From positions 1,054,001 through 1,118,000 of the forward strand of contig CP060758.1 of assembly GCA_023205875.1 (NCBI GenBank): 64,000 nucleotides of DNA. Reading direction: 5' to 3'. The translations under genes were made by a program, and so were the position numbers. This DNA comes from Chloropicon primus. Its lineage: Eukaryota; Chlorophyta; Chloropicophyceae; Chloropicales; Chloropicaceae. The notes beneath the pieces are model-generated. The model had not been told where the DNA came from. It saw only the letters and a program-made list of their open reading frames with translations, and made no database searches. Positions within the stretch are counted from its first letter, which is position 1; every line of letters begins with the position of its first letter. Of this stretch, positions 54,728-64,000 are shown piece by piece.

Positions 54728-55103
54728 GAGCGTGGATCTTCGATCTTCGAGTGTGGTGGACGACTGACAATGGAAAGAGCTTGTGCTTCTCTCCCTCCTC
54801 CTCCGATTCTATTTTAATTTGCTACTAATGTGGGCTTGTGCCGCTTCAAGTACTTGCGGATGTCCATCGTCCATCGATCTTTTGCGCTCCGTAACGCATC
54901 ATGCCCCTGGCCCGTTACCCTCAGGTGGGTTTTTGAAAACCTCCTTTTTTCCCTCCAAAAAAAAACTCGAAAAACCTTTTCGCGCGCGAACGCAAGCGCG
55001 AGAACAAAAAAAAACGCAAAAAGGTTTTTGCGCAAAGGTTTGCGCAAAGGTTGCGCGGGGGTTCTTTGAAACGGCACGACACGGCACGGCACGGCACGGC
55101 ACG
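54728..55103. other. RNR1 promoter and 5' UTR
   Basis: 376 bases. It includes the DPH7 3' flank, a purine/A-rich stretch and the palindromic GCGC cluster (54977-55058), and ends in a CGGCA pentamer array (about 55072-55103) touching the start codon. Confidence 0.5.
54977..55048. promoter_or_regulatory. RNR1: E2F-like palindromic site cluster upstream of RNR1
   Basis: TTTTCGCGCG (54977-54986) is an E2F core on either strand. Two identical perfect palindromes TTTGCGCAAA follow at 55027-55036 and 55039-55048, spaced 12 bases, then a third partial GGTTGCGCGG. They lie 56-127 bases upstream of the ATG. RNR large-subunit genes are classic S-phase E2F targets, so cell-cycle control is a sound inference; the protein bound is not shown. 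Confidence 0.65.
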
Positions 55104-57560
55104 ATGTTTGTGATCAAGAGGAGCGGGAAGGAGGAGCCCGTGCACTTTGACAAGATCACGGCGCGGATCAGCAAGCTGGCGTACGGTCTGAACCCGGACT
55201 TCTGCGACCCGATCCTTGTGGCGCAGAAGGTGACCGCGGGGGTGTACAAGGGGGTGAAGACGAGCGAGCTGGACGAGCTCGCGAGCGAGACCGCGGCGAG
55301 CATGGCGACCCAGCACCCGGACTACTCCACGCTTGCGGCCAGGATCGCGGTGTCGAACCTGCACAAGAACACCCTGAAGATCTTCACGGACGTCATCGAG
55401 GTCATGTACAGGCACGTGAACCCCAAGAACGGCCAGCGGGCCTCGTTGGTGGCGGACGACGTGTACGAGATCATCATGAGGAACGCCGAGAGGCTGAACA
55501 GCGAGATCATCTACGACAGGGACTTCGTGTACGACTACTTCGGGTACAAGACCTTGGAGAGGAGCTACTTGCTGAGGGTGAACGGGAAGATCGTGGAGAG
55601 GCCCCAGCACATGCTCATGCGCGTCTCCGTGGGAATCCACAAGGAGGACATCGACAGCGCGGTGAAGACCTACCACCTGCTGAGCGAGAAGTGGTTCACC
55701 CACGCCTCCCCGACCCTGTTCAACGCGGGGACGCCGAGGCCGCAGCTCTCGAGCTGCTTCCTGCTCACGATGAAGGACGACAGCATCGAGGGGATCTACG
55801 ACACGCTCAAGGAGTGCGCCGTGATCAGCAAGAGCGCCGGAGGCATCGGGCTGAGCATCCACAACATCCGGTCGACGTCCTCGTACATCAGGGGGACGAA
55901 CGGGACCAGCAACGGCATCGTCCCGATGCTGCGCGTGTTCAACGACACCGCCAGGTACGTGGACCAGGGGGGCGGCAAGAGGAAGGGCGCCTTTGCCGTC
56001 TACCTCGAGCCCTGGCACCCGGACGTCTTCGACTGGCTTGACTTGAGGAAGAACCACGGGAAGGAGGAGGCCAGGGCCAGGGACCTCTTCTACGGTCTGT
56101 GGACCCCCGACCTGTTCATGAAGAGGGTGGAGTCCAACGGGGACTGGAGCCTGTTCTGCCCCAACGAGGCGCCGGGCCTGGCAGACTGCTGGGGAGCCGA
56201 GTTCGAGGAGCTCTACACCAAGTACGAGAGAGCGGGCAAGGCCAGGAAGACCATCAAGGCCCAGACCCTGTGGTTCGCCATCCTGGAGGCCCAGGTGGAG
56301 ACCGGGAACCCTTACATGCTGTTCAAGGACGCGTGCAACAGCAAGTCCAACCAGCAGAACTTGGGGACCATCAAGTCGAGCAACCTCTGCACGGAGATCA
56401 TCGAGTACACCTCGCCGGACGAGACCGCCGTGTGCAACCTGGCCTCCATCGCCCTGTCCAGGTTCGTCGTGGACAGGAACGCCCAGGAGGACCAGTACCA
56501 GAAGAAGGTGGCGGGCAGCATGGGCGCCGAGGGAAGGTACTTCGACTTCAAGAAGCTCGAGGAGGTCACCACCCAGGTCGCGATCAACCTGAACAAGATC
56601 ATCGACGTGAACTTCTACCCCGCGGAGACGGCTCGCAACTCCAACATGAGGCACAGGCCCATCGGCATCGGCGTGCAGGGCCTCGCGGACGCCTTCATCA
56701 CCCTCGGCATGCCCTTCGACTCGGCGGAGGCCGCCAAGCTGAACCAGGAGATCTTCGAGACCATCTACTACGCCGCGCTCAAGGCCTCCATGGAGACGGC
56801 CAAGAGGGACGGCCCGTACTCCTCGTTCAAGGGCTCGCCCGTCTCCAAGGGCATCTTGCAGTTCGACATGTGGAACGTGACGCCAAGCGACAGGCACGAC
56901 TGGGCTCAGCTCAGGAAGGACATCGCCCAGTACGGTGTGAGGAACTCCCTGCTCTTGGCGCCGATGCCGACGGCCTCCACCTCCCAGATCCTCGGCAACA
57001 ACGAGTGCTTCGAGCCTTACACCAGCAACATCTACACGAGGCGCGTCCTGTCCGGGGAGTTCGTGGTGGTGAACCAGCACCTCCTCCACGACCTGGTGTC
57101 CCTGAACTTGTGGAACAAGGACATGAAGAACACGCTGATCGCGCACAACGGCAGCGTCGCCAAGCTCGACATCCCTGACAGGTTGAAGAACATGTACAAG
57201 ACGGTGTGGGAGATCAAGCAGAGGACCCTCATCGACATGGCGGCGGACCGAGGCGCCTTCATCGACCAGAGCCAGAGCTTCAACGTCCACATGAGCGATC
57301 CAAACTTCGGGAAGATGACCTCCCTCCACTTCTACGCCTGGAAGAAGGGTCTCAAGACGGGAATGTACTACCTGAGGACCAGGGCGGCCGCGGACGCGAT
57401 CAAGTTCACCGTGGACCAGCAGGCCCTCAAGGCCGCGGAGAAGAAGCTCAGCAAGGAGAACGTGGACGCGGAGGCCCTCTCCAAGAAGAGCGACAAGGAG
57501 CTCGCGGCAATGGTCTGCTCCTTGGAGAACAAGGACGAGTGCTTGATGTGTGGGGCCTAA
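55104..57560 (+). CDS. RNR1: Ribonucleotide reductase large subunit, class Ia
   Basis: 818 residues from ATG 55104 ([20 protein letters not shown]). N-terminal ATP-cone (1-~90), then the catalytic barrel. Key residues sit at the same numbers as in human RRM1: Cys218 (SSCFL), Cys429 and Glu431 (NLCTEI), Cys444 (AVCNL). Radical-transfer tyrosines are in MYYLRTR (Tyr755, Tyr756) and the redox pair is at the end (CLMCGA). [19 protein letters not shown] is intact. With RNR2 it makes deoxyribonucleotides for DNA synthesis. No intron. TGTAA at 57685-57689. Confidence 0.95.
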   Translation: MFVIKRSGKEEPVHFDKITARISKLAYGLNPDFCDPILVAQKVTAGVYKGVKTSELDELASETAASMATQHPDYSTLAARIAVSNLHKNTLKIFTDVIEVMYRHVNPKNGQRASLVADDVYEIIMRNAERLNSEIIYDRDFVYDYFGYKTLERSYLLRVNGKIVERPQHMLMRVSVGIHKEDIDSAVKTYHLLSEKWFTHASPTLFNAGTPRPQLSSCFLLTMKDDSIEGIYDTLKECAVISKSAGGIGLSIHNIRSTSSYIRGTNGTSNGIVPMLRVFNDTARYVDQGGGKRKGAFAVYLEPWHPDVFDWLDLRKNHGKEEARARDLFYGLWTPDLFMKRVESNGDWSLFCPNEAPGLADCWGAEFEELYTKYERAGKARKTIKAQTLWFAILEAQVETGNPYMLFKDACNSKSNQQNLGTIKSSNLCTEIIEYTSPDETAVCNLASIALSRFVVDRNAQEDQYQKKVAGSMGAEGRYFDFKKLEEVTTQVAINLNKIIDVNFYPAETARNSNMRHRPIGIGVQGLADAFITLGMPFDSAEAAKLNQEIFETIYYAALKASMETAKRDGPYSSFKGSPVSKGILQFDMWNVTPSDRHDWAQLRKDIAQYGVRNSLLLAPMPTASTSQILGNNECFEPYTSNIYTRRVLSGEFVVVNQHLLHDLVSLNLWNKDMKNTLIAHNGSVAKLDIPDRLKNMYKTVWEIKQRTLIDMAADRGAFIDQSQSFNVHMSDPNFGKMTSLHFYAWKKGLKTGMYYLRTRAAADAIKFTVDQQALKAAEKKLSKENVDAEALSKKSDKELAAMVCSLENKDECLMCGA

Positions 57561-58023
57561 GGGGGCGTTCTCCAGTCCCACCACGAGGCGAAGCGGGACC
57601 ACCGTTGTCATTTCTTCCGAGGCTTTTGCTTTGTTTGTTTTTCGGGAAAATCAATAACAAGAGCCTCGTTTTCATTTTCTGGTCTGTAATACCATCGAAC
57701 CAACAACATCATGAATTCATTCTCCCTTTCCTCTCTTGCTCTTCCCTTCCTTCCTTCCTTCCCCTGAGGAGGAGATGATGGACAATGTTGACCCCCCCTA
57801 AGGACAGGACAGGTGGAATGGATTATTGTTGTTGCTCAAACCCCTGGACAGGACAACACACACACACACACGAGGACGAGGACGAGGACGAGGAAAGAGG
57901 GGGAGTCGAGTAGAGCGCGTGCAAAGGAAGGAAACAAGGGACGACAAGGGACACTCAGACAGCTTGGGGCCAGACCAAGAACCAGGAAGACAACGAAACG
58001 GGAACCCATTTTGTTGTCCAAGA
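57561..58023. other. RNR1 3' flank and promoter of the GYGQ-repeat gene
   Basis: 463 bases: CTTCC/TTCC runs (about 57735-57762), a CA run (about 57856-57870) and a GACGAG repeat (about 57872-57892). No gene. Confidence 0.45.
57685..57689 (+). terminator. RNR1: TGTAA polyadenylation signal (RNR1)
   Basis: TGTAA 125 bases past the RNR1 stop. Confidence 0.5.
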
Positions 58024-58857
58024 ATGTCGCAACCTTACCCCAAGGTCCAGCACGAGGGGGGGGATAATCAGGGAGACCAAGCCGGGGGAACGGCTTACCC
58101 TGCGATGAACAAGGGCGCAGGTGCAGCTACTGGTGGCGATCCTTACCAGGCCGTTCCAACCAAGCCTCCTGTGCAGGCCGCCCCCACCAAGCCTCCGGCC
58201 CAAGCGTACCCGGGTGCCCCACCACAGCCAGGTCAGCCGGGTTACGGGCAGACACCAGCCCCAGGGTACGGCCAGCCCCCTGCCCCAGGGTACGGGCATC
58301 CACCAGCCCCAGGGTACGGCCAGCCCCCTCCAGGCCAGCCGGGTTACGGCCAGCCACCAGCTCCTGGGTACGGCCAGCCCCCTGCCCCAGGGTACGGGCA
58401 TCCACCAGCCCCAGGGTACGGCCAGCCCCCTCCAGGCCAGCCGGGTTACGGCCAGCCACCAGCTCCTGGGTACGGCCAGCCCCCTGCCCCAGGGTACGGG
58501 CATCCACCAGCCCCAGGGTACGGCCAGCCCCCTCCAGGCCAGCCGGGTTACGGCCAGCCACCAGCTCCTGGGTACGGCCAGCCCCCTGCCCCAGGGTACG
58601 GTCATCCACCAGCCCCAGGGTACGGTCATCCGCCAGCGCCTGGGTACGGTCATCCGCCCCCACAGCCGGGTTACGGGCAGCCCCCTCCAGGCCAGCCGGG
58701 TTACGGCGCTCCCGCATATCCCCAGGCCGCCCCGACGCAGGGCTACCAAGCTGCACCCACCAAGTCCCGCTCCCACAGGTCCGGAAGGAGAAGGCACCGG
58801 AGAAGAAAGTCCCACTCCTCCTCGGACTCTTACTCTTACTCTGACGACGACTGGTAG
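58024..58857 (+). CDS. GYGQPPAPG-repeat low-complexity protein with RS-like tail
   Basis: 277 residues from ATG 58024 (MSQPYPKVQHEGGDNQGDQA). The centre is Pro/Gly/Tyr/Gln-rich: repeats of GYGQPPAP and GYGHPPAP in a higher-order unit of 34 residues. The tail is basic then Ser/Asp-rich (SRSHRSGRRRHRRRKSHSSS, ending DSYSYSDDDW), like an RS domain. There are no membrane or catalytic features. XYPPX-type repeats occur at annexin/synexin N-termini, but no annexin core follows. Likely intrinsically disordered and condensate-prone; the tail could bind RNA or be phosphorylated. Function unknown. Confidence 0.75.
   Translation: MSQPYPKVQHEGGDNQGDQAGGTAYPAMNKGAGAATGGDPYQAVPTKPPVQAAPTKPPAQAYPGAPPQPGQPGYGQTPAPGYGQPPAPGYGHPPAPGYGQPPPGQPGYGQPPAPGYGQPPAPGYGHPPAPGYGQPPPGQPGYGQPPAPGYGQPPAPGYGHPPAPGYGQPPPGQPGYGQPPAPGYGQPPAPGYGHPPAPGYGHPPAPGYGHPPPQPGYGQPPPGQPGYGAPAYPQAAPTQGYQAAPTKSRSHRSGRRRHRRRKSHSSSDSYSYSDDDW
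58223..58700 (+). repeat. Coding tandem repeat, 24-base units in 102-base blocks
   Basis: GGGTACGGCCAGCCCCCTGC-type units (8 residues) are grouped in blocks of 34 residues (102 bases), at least three nearly identical in DNA, then shorter GGTCATCC variants. Recent slippage expansion is likely. Confidence 0.85.
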
Positions 58858-59193
58858 GCGGCGGGCGCCTTCGAGGTGGTGGACACGCAAAGGCGTCCAC
58901 TCGGTTCGAGAGGAAAAGGAGGATGTATACCATTATTCATTGTCTTACGAATGGAACCGCTTGTTGTTCTTGTTCTTGTTCTTGTTCTCTTGTCTCCCCA
59001 GCACCCGCCTTTGTCTTCGCCTTTGTCCTTGTTGTCGATCGATGTCTTTCTTGTCCCTGGGATCCCTGCCCTTTTCTCGAGCGCATCGCCAGCCGTTATG
59101 GAGGCGGGCGGCCAGGACGGGGACGGCGGCGATGGCCAGGAGGAGGCAGCCTCCAAACAGAGACACAGGGGCGAGGACGAGAAGGACTTGACC

Positions 59194-60408
59194 ATGACGA
59201 CGTGTGCGAGAAAGGTACCTCCTTCGACGAGGAGGGGTCAGGGGGCGGAAGGGAGGCTGCGAGGGGCCGTGCTGGCGCTCCTGGTGGTGGCCGCCTCGTG
59301 CGAGGTCGCCGTCTCCAGGGGGGGGCACCACCAGGAGGGTGAGGGGTCGCACCCGAGGCTCCTTCAGTCGCACGCCAGACTGTGCAACGAGCTCGAGCGA
59401 GACGTCGCCCACGCGGAGCTGCTGAGGGAGAGGCAGAGGAAGAGCGAGGGGGGCGCGCAGGGGAGGGAGCCCATGGTCAAGTGCATGACGCACCACTACG
59501 ACGCCGCGAGGGGTCACGAGGGTCACCCCCCGCTGTCCATTCACGTGAACGCCCCCGTGACCCTCAAGTCGCTCTCCGTGAACGCCACGATGAGGACGGC
59601 GGACTTTCCCTCCGCCCGCGTCGGTCTGCGGGCCAGGGCCATGCCCCGCTTCTACAAGGACCTGGTCCCTCTTGGCCTCAGCAAGTCGGTGGAGGTGGGT
59701 CTCAAGGGCAGCACCTTCATGAACGTCACGGGGCCGGAGCTCCACGGGCTCCTCGACGAGCACCGCGACGACCACGAGGGCTGGGTCCAGGTGGGTTGGA
59801 CCTCCGCCCCCGACCACGCCGACTACCCCGAGTCCGGGGAGCTCCTCGGCTTGACGCGGTCCCCAAGGAGGTTCACCCACCTCGACCAGCTGGAGCAGCT
59901 GGAGCAGCTGGGTCTGGAGTGGGAGAGCGACCACGCCGTGATGGGGCCGAACGCCACCCTGGACGCCTTCCTGAGGGAGAGGACGGGGTACCACGCCGGG
60001 AACGGCGGGAGCCTCGGAACCTGGACCCTGGTGGTGGACCCGTCCGTGGCCGTGCGGGGCTGGTCCGTCAGGATGTGCTTCGACGCCAAGACGAACTACG
60101 AGACGATCTGCAGGAACCAGCCGGGTTTCTCGCTCCGCGGCGGGGAGGACGACGAGGCGATGCGGGTGGAGGCCATGTCGGGCCGGGCGAGGGCACCCGA
60201 GTTCTGCCTCCCGGGGTTCCGCGTGTTCTGCGCGGCCAGGCAGAGGAGGATCAACGAGGACATCACTTGCGCGGCCAAGGGCCGGTCCTGGAACCCCTTC
60301 ACTCGGGTGACCCAAAACTACTGCTGCAAGAAGTTCCGGTGGCTGTTCTGGAGGCACTGGGCCAGGAAGACCTTCAACCCCGTCTGCAGGAGGTTCTACA
60401 GGACCTGA
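59194..60408 (+). CDS. Secreted protein with P-domain-like region, function unknown
   Basis: 404 residues from ATG 59194 (ACCATGA context). In-frame ATGs at 59098 and 58951 would add low-complexity sequence. Basic n-region then hydrophobic core LRGAVLALLVVAASCEVAV: signal peptide. The middle is beta-rich (PLSIHVNAPVTLKSLSVNAT) and ends in DAFLRERTGYHAGNGGSLGT-WTLVVDPSVAVRGWSVRMCF, reminiscent of proprotein-convertase P domains (GTWTL.V.D...G....W). The C-terminal 80 residues have six or so cysteines (PEFCLPGFRVFCAARQ, NYCCKKFRWLFWRHW) suggesting a disulphide-bonded module. No protease domain is present. Relationship to P domains is tentative. Confidence 0.65.
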   Translation: MTTCARKVPPSTRRGQGAEGRLRGAVLALLVVAASCEVAVSRGGHHQEGEGSHPRLLQSHARLCNELERDVAHAELLRERQRKSEGGAQGREPMVKCMTHHYDAARGHEGHPPLSIHVNAPVTLKSLSVNATMRTADFPSARVGLRARAMPRFYKDLVPLGLSKSVEVGLKGSTFMNVTGPELHGLLDEHRDDHEGWVQVGWTSAPDHADYPESGELLGLTRSPRRFTHLDQLEQLEQLGLEWESDHAVMGPNATLDAFLRERTGYHAGNGGSLGTWTLVVDPSVAVRGWSVRMCFDAKTNYETICRNQPGFSLRGGEDDEAMRVEAMSGRARAPEFCLPGFRVFCAARQRRINEDITCAAKGRSWNPFTRVTQNYCCKKFRWLFWRHWARKTFNPVCRRFYRT

Positions 60409-60571
60409 GAGGGAGAGGGAGAGAGCAAGCCAGTGAGGTGTTGTTCCTCGGAGGGAGTGAAGCTCTTGTTGTTATTTTTATCATCATTTATCGTCATTGT
60501 TATGCACTTCTTTTGCTTGCTTGGGGTTTGGTTGTTCGTCCGCAACGTCCGTAACGTGTGTCGCCCCTCCT

Positions 60572-61225
60572 TCATCCTCCGACGCCGAAGAACGATCCGA
60601 GTACGCTGAAGCCGATGTTCTGGAAGATTCCGAAGGCCTCGCTCGGCGACATGAGCGGTGGGTTGGGGGCATTGCCTCCGTTGATGCCGGTGATGAGCTC
60701 GTTGAAACCTTCATCCTTTGTCGTTTGGTTTAGCGTAGTGTACATCGCCATGTTTTCTTGCAAACCCGCTTCGGCGCCAGTCAACGCCTCCATCAGGCTT
60801 TCCTCCTCGGTCGCGTTCAGCGGTATTCCCATCGTGGCCTGCGGGACGGTCCCATAGCCGTCGGTCCCGACCGTGCTATTCACCGGCGGCTGTTCGGCGT
60901 TGACTGCGTTGATGGCAGAGTTCACTCCATTGCCGCTGTCCCCGCCCTCGAAGAACCGGGTGAAGGTGTTGCGGATACCTCTCAAGGGAACGCGGAGGGG
61001 AACGATGTCCTCAACGACGCTGGGAACGCTGCTGGGAAGCACGGCCTGCGCGTTCACCTGGCTCAGCGGGTTCAGGTCGAAGTCCGTCGGAATTCCGAAC
61101 GAGGCGAGGTTGAAGACCTGCAGGGAGCGGCCGGTCTTGGAGCACCTCGCGCCCCCGAGGACGAGGGACACCAGCAGGGCCACCAAGCCCACAGAAAAAA
61201 AAGCGGATGAAGACCTCGTCTTCAT
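60572..61225 (-). CDS. Small secreted protein G (silk-cluster-like)
   Basis: 217 residues from ATG 61225. Signal peptide MKTRSSSAFFSVGLVALLVS-LVLGGARC, then SKTGRSLQVFNLASFGIPTD. Mature chain without further cysteine, rich in Asn, Gly, Val, Pro: FEGGDSGNGVNSAINAVNAE, VNSTVGTDGYGTVPQATMGI; C-terminal hydrophobic FGIFQNIGFSVLGSFFGVGG. It shares architecture and composition with the 30.8-40.9 kb group but no clear block. Three NxS/T sites are possible. Divergent from the secreted hydrolase (293 bases between starts). Function unknown. Confidence 0.65.
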   Translation of the reverse strand: MKTRSSSAFFSVGLVALLVSLVLGGARCSKTGRSLQVFNLASFGIPTDFDLNPLSQVNAQAVLPSSVPSVVEDIVPLRVPLRGIRNTFTRFFEGGDSGNGVNSAINAVNAEQPPVNSTVGTDGYGTVPQATMGIPLNATEEESLMEALTGAEAGLQENMAMYTTLNQTTKDEGFNELITGINGGNAPNPPLMSPSEAFGIFQNIGFSVLGSFFGVGG

Positions 61226-61518
61226 GGTCGTGGTCGTGGTCGTGGTCGTGGTGAGGAGCGAGATGAGTCCGAGTGTCGGTCCGTGGTCGCCCGCCCTTGT
61301 ATGCAGGAATTCTTGACACACACACACTCTCTCTCTCCGGCAAGGGCGGCAGAGAGAGGGGCGAAAACGAAAAAACCCTCGGAAGCCGTTTGCCGTGACC
61401 CTGTGATCCCACGGACAAGACAATCACGGAACAATGGCGGACGTGACCCAACGGCGAGACGACCGTGCCGTGCATGAGCGGGCGGCGTGCGTTCCTCGCT
61501 CGCTCGACAAAAGGGAAG

Positions 61519-62715
61519 ATGAGGAAGGCGACCACCAACGTACTCGCCCTCGCCCTCGCGATCGCACTCGCGGCGGCCTCCGTGTCCAGTGCCCTCGGCG
61601 CCCGTTTCGTCCCAAGGGACGAGCACATCGACATCGGTCGGAGGCGCGCCCTCCTCGTAACGGACGGGAACGGCAGCACGACGGACTTCGTGGAGACGGA
61701 CTTTTCCTCGCCCCACAACTTCTTGATGCTGTCGCCAACGAGAGAGGGGGCTTACCCGGCCGTGGTCTTCGCCCATGGCCTCTGCGGCCCCGGAAAGACC
61801 TACCACGAGTTTCTCCACGGCATCGCGCGGGAGGGCTACGTCGTCGTCGCGAACCTCGAGCAGCAGGACTGCAGCGAGAGCCTCTTCACCGTCTTCTCGA
61901 GTAGCCCGTTTCCCAAGCTCGAGGCCGCGGCCAACGGCGGGGTCATGCTCGGCAACCTGCGCCAGGAGGTGGACTTCCTCCTGGGGAACTCGTCCTTCGA
62001 CGGCGAGAACCTCGCTCTGGTCGGGCACTCCATGGGGGGAGGCGCCGTGATCGACTTGGCGGCGGAGCTGGCGTCCTCCCACCCCGGACTCGTCAAGGCC
62101 GTGGCGGCCATCGCGCCGTGGAACGGAATTGGCGCCAAGGGCGCCCCCAGACCAAGCCGGGTCGCGCACGAGATCAAGGCCCCCCTCCTCCTCATCTGCA
62201 GCAACATGGACCAGCTCGTGCCGTGCTCCGGCGAGATCGGGTCCTACACCGGCGCCAGCAAGAATCCCATGGCCAAGGGCCTCTTCAACACCCTCTTCAA
62301 GGGCACCGACGGTGAGTCACAGACCCTCCTTTCTCTCCCCGGACAATGGCACTGACGCTAGCTGGTTTCTTCTCGCTTTCGTTGTCTCTGACCCCTCTCT
62401 CACTCTCACTCTCACTCACTCAATACTCTCTCATTGTGCGGGAAAGACACCTGGTTCGGCGGCGTGGAAGCGATCAAGGAGGACGCCATGCGTGGCGAGT
62501 CGAACGTGACGTACGTGGACCTGCCCGACGGCGGTCACTTTGCTTTGGCTGGAATCTCCAAGGAACAGCTGGAGGGCATTGGGGAGGAGTGGGGGCAGCC
62601 CAAGATGTTGGTGGACATGATGCTGGCGTCGGGGGAGATCAACCTCGGAAACCCAGAGGACACGGGGGAGGAAGTCAGGGAGGACGTCATCGACTTTCTC
62701 AAGCAACACTTGTGA
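61519..62715 (+). CDS. Secreted alpha/beta hydrolase, two exons
   Basis: Exon 1 is 61519-62311, intron 62312-62446 (135 bases, GTGAGT...AAAG), exon 2 62447-62715; 353 residues. Signal peptide MRKATTNVLALALAIALAAA-SVSSALG. Core: YPAVVFAHGLCGPGKTYHEF, nucleophile elbow GHSMGGG (Ser171), acid loop LLLICSNMDQLVPCSG and His in DLPDGGHFALAGIS. The layout resembles cutinase/PET-hydrolase and chlorophyllase-like or dienelactone hydrolases, so an extracellular or luminal esterase acting on a lipid or polymer ester is likely. The splice restores GTD-DTWFGGVEAIKED. An in-frame ATG at 61474 would place the signal sequence later. TGTAA at 62884-62888. Confidence 0.82.
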
Positions 62716-63328
62716 CTCACAAGTTGTGACCGCACGGACTCTCTCCTTCTACCAGATCTCCGTGTATCATCTTCCAGGTCAAGTCGGCTTTGGAAGGGGA
62801 CCTAAACATCCAGAGAGAGAGGTGCTTGTGGGATTGTTATTTATGGATTTGATTATTTGTGGTCGTCGTCGGTGACTTGGTAGTGTAATGTACAAGCATC
62901 ACATCATTCTGCTGCTTTTATTGCCCATTTTGGGCCTATTTTTCCGGTACGAATAGTGGAGTGACGGATCCAGATCGTGTCCGATGGCTGTAAAAATTTG
63001 TCAGCAGGGGTTTGTATTTTATATTTGGACATTCGTTGAATATGGTGTATCTTCCCGTCGTCCTTGAGCCTGTAGAGGTCCATCTGTCGGACCACTAAAA
63101 CCCAAACCACAGCCCTCCATGGAGGGTGAGGACGATGTGTGAATGGAGTCCGTGATGAAGAGGCCTGTTCCGGGTGGAGTGCAATAGAGGGCACCAGAGA
63201 ATAAAGAGATTGAATCGTAAACCTTACCCTGATCCACTCTTCTGCTGGAATCCGTCGTCTTATGCGACCTGATTTAGGGCCGACTAAAACCCAGATCACA
63301 CTTAAGACCTATACCAGAAGGAAAACAT
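62716..63328. other. Gene-free transition to satellite DNA
   Basis: About 610 bases without a convincing gene. The hydrolase TGTAA is at 62884-62888. Two diverged copies of a segment containing CCGTCGTC and ACTAAAACCCA lie about 189 bases apart (second motif at 63094 and 63283), a spacing close to the satellite period. A minus-strand frame here owes its length to that repeat and lacks an ATG. Confidence 0.5.
62884..62888 (+). terminator. TGTAA polyadenylation signal (hydrolase)
   Basis: TGTAA 169 bases past the hydrolase stop. Confidence 0.45.
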
Positions 63329-64000
63329 GCGGGGGCTTGGAGGCACCACGGAAAGGTTGGATGATGCGACGGTGTCTTTCACTTAGGCTTCTTTTGTTCT
63401 CCGGCTCCTTTCCTTGGCCAGGTCGTCCTTCCTTTCTTCCTCGGGCAAACCCTACTCAAGGCACTTACGACCCACGAGAGGGCCTTTTAGGCGTTAGGTT
63501 TTAGGACTCCCAAGGCTTTAGGAAACGCGGTGCTTTGGAGGCACCACGGAAAGGTTGGATGATGCAACGGTGTCTTTCTCTTAGGCTTCTTTTGTTCCCC
63601 GGCTCCTTTCCTTGGCCAGGTCGTCCTTCCTTTCTTCCTCGGGCAAACCCTACTCAAGGCACTTCGGACCCACGAGAGGGCCTTTTAGGCGTTAGGTTTT
63701 CGGACTCCCAAGGCTTTAGGAAACGCGGTGACTCGGAGGCACCACGGCAAGCTTGGATGATGCGACGGTGTCTTTCTCCTAGGCTTCTTTTGTTCCCCGG
63801 CTCCTTTCCTTGGCCAAGTCGTCCTTCCTTTCTTCCTCGGGCAAACCCTACTCAAGACACTTCGGACCCACGAGAGGGCCTTTTAGGCGTTAGGTTTTCG
63901 GACTCCCAAGGCTTTAGGAAACGCGGTGACTCGGAGGCACCACGGCAAGCTTGGATGATGCGACGGTGTCTTTCTCCCAGGCTTCTGTTGTCCTCGGGCT
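63329..64000. repeat. 198-base tandem satellite, running off the right edge
   Basis: The phrase GGAGGCACCACGG recurs at 63339, 63537, 63735 and 63933, exactly 198 bases apart, with only a few substitutions between copies. Each unit contains CCTTTTAGGCGTTAGGTTTT and CCCAAGGCTTTAGGAAACGC. Three full units and a partial fourth are present. No open frame is conserved. Subtelomeric, centromeric or rDNA-spacer satellite are all possible. Confidence 0.93.

Noticed and set aside
54921-57611. An 896-codon open frame antisense to RNR1
   Set aside because: High GC and strong codon bias remove antisense stops. The sense strand encodes a complete reductase with all catalytic residues.
58024-58857. Annexin (synexin) call for the GYGQ-repeat protein
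   Set aside because: Only the Pro/Gly/Tyr-rich type of N-terminus is similar; no annexin repeats follow before the stop.
62904-63299. Minus-strand frame of 131 codons near the satellite
   Set aside because: No ATG at its start, internal WVLV repeat mirrors a diverged DNA repeat, and no homology is recognised.
63329-64000. CRISPR array
   Set aside because: Whole 198-base units repeat without unique spacers; this is a eukaryotic satellite.

Overview
The window looks like nuclear DNA of a small, gene-dense green alga. Nearly every gene is eukaryotic: RAD51, an MLH3-type MutL, APC5, a trithorax-type SET/PHD protein, DPH7, RNR1, eS17 and Rab geranylgeranyltransferase beta. Several predicted plastid proteins belong to families I know from the green lineage. 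At least eight genes carry the motif TGTAA, the usual chlorophyte polyadenylation signal, within roughly 250 bases of the stop. Coding sequence is GC-rich, favours C/G third positions and uses AGG heavily for arginine. Introns are rare (five seen, 95-151 bases, GT-AG). A prasinophyte-type chlorophyte such as a chloropicophyte would fit, but that placement is a guess.

Layout. 1-10 kb: edge-truncated coiled-coil gene (-), thioredoxin-like 3-3 (-), arabinokinase-like GHMP kinase (+), a protein of four near-identical tandem ATP-grasp-like units with a myristoylation start (+), and a patatin-like lipase (-). 10-16 kb: a predicted plastid fusion of three membrane modules and a TauD-type dioxygenase (+), a DUF212 membrane phosphatase relative (+), and a spliced small plastid membrane protein (-). 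16-31 kb: APC5 (+), 2-methylcitrate synthase (+), a plastid-type LRR protein (-), PNPase (+), RABGGTB (- spliced), a SETD6-like methyltransferase (+) and a K+-dependent Na+/Ca2+ exchanger relative (+).

30.8-40.9 kb is the unusual part. Six genes encode secreted, cysteine-free, Ala/Gly/Ser/Asn-rich silk-like proteins; two pairs share recognisable blocks. They surround an MLH3-type gene whose ATPase motifs look eroded while its endonuclease motifs are intact, and a 388-base, nearly identical inverted copy of that gene's endonuclease core. A seventh secreted protein of similar type lies at 60.6-61.2 kb.

41-62.7 kb returns to housekeeping genes: isobutyryl-CoA dehydrogenase (-), RAD51 (- spliced), eS17 (+ spliced just after ATG), a 2585-residue ATX/trithorax-like protein (-), DPH7 (+), RNR1 (+) with E2F-like palindromes, a GYGQPPAPG-repeat protein (+), a secreted P-domain-like protein (+), and a secreted alpha/beta hydrolase (+ spliced). 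The right edge enters a 198-base satellite array that runs off the window.

Functional links are mostly inference. RAD51, MLH3 and RNR1 concern DNA repair and replication. Isobutyryl-CoA dehydrogenase and 2-methylcitrate synthase could make and consume propionyl-CoA. The silk-like cluster probably supplies cell-wall or extracellular matrix protein. No tRNA, rRNA, CRISPR array or transposon was recognised.
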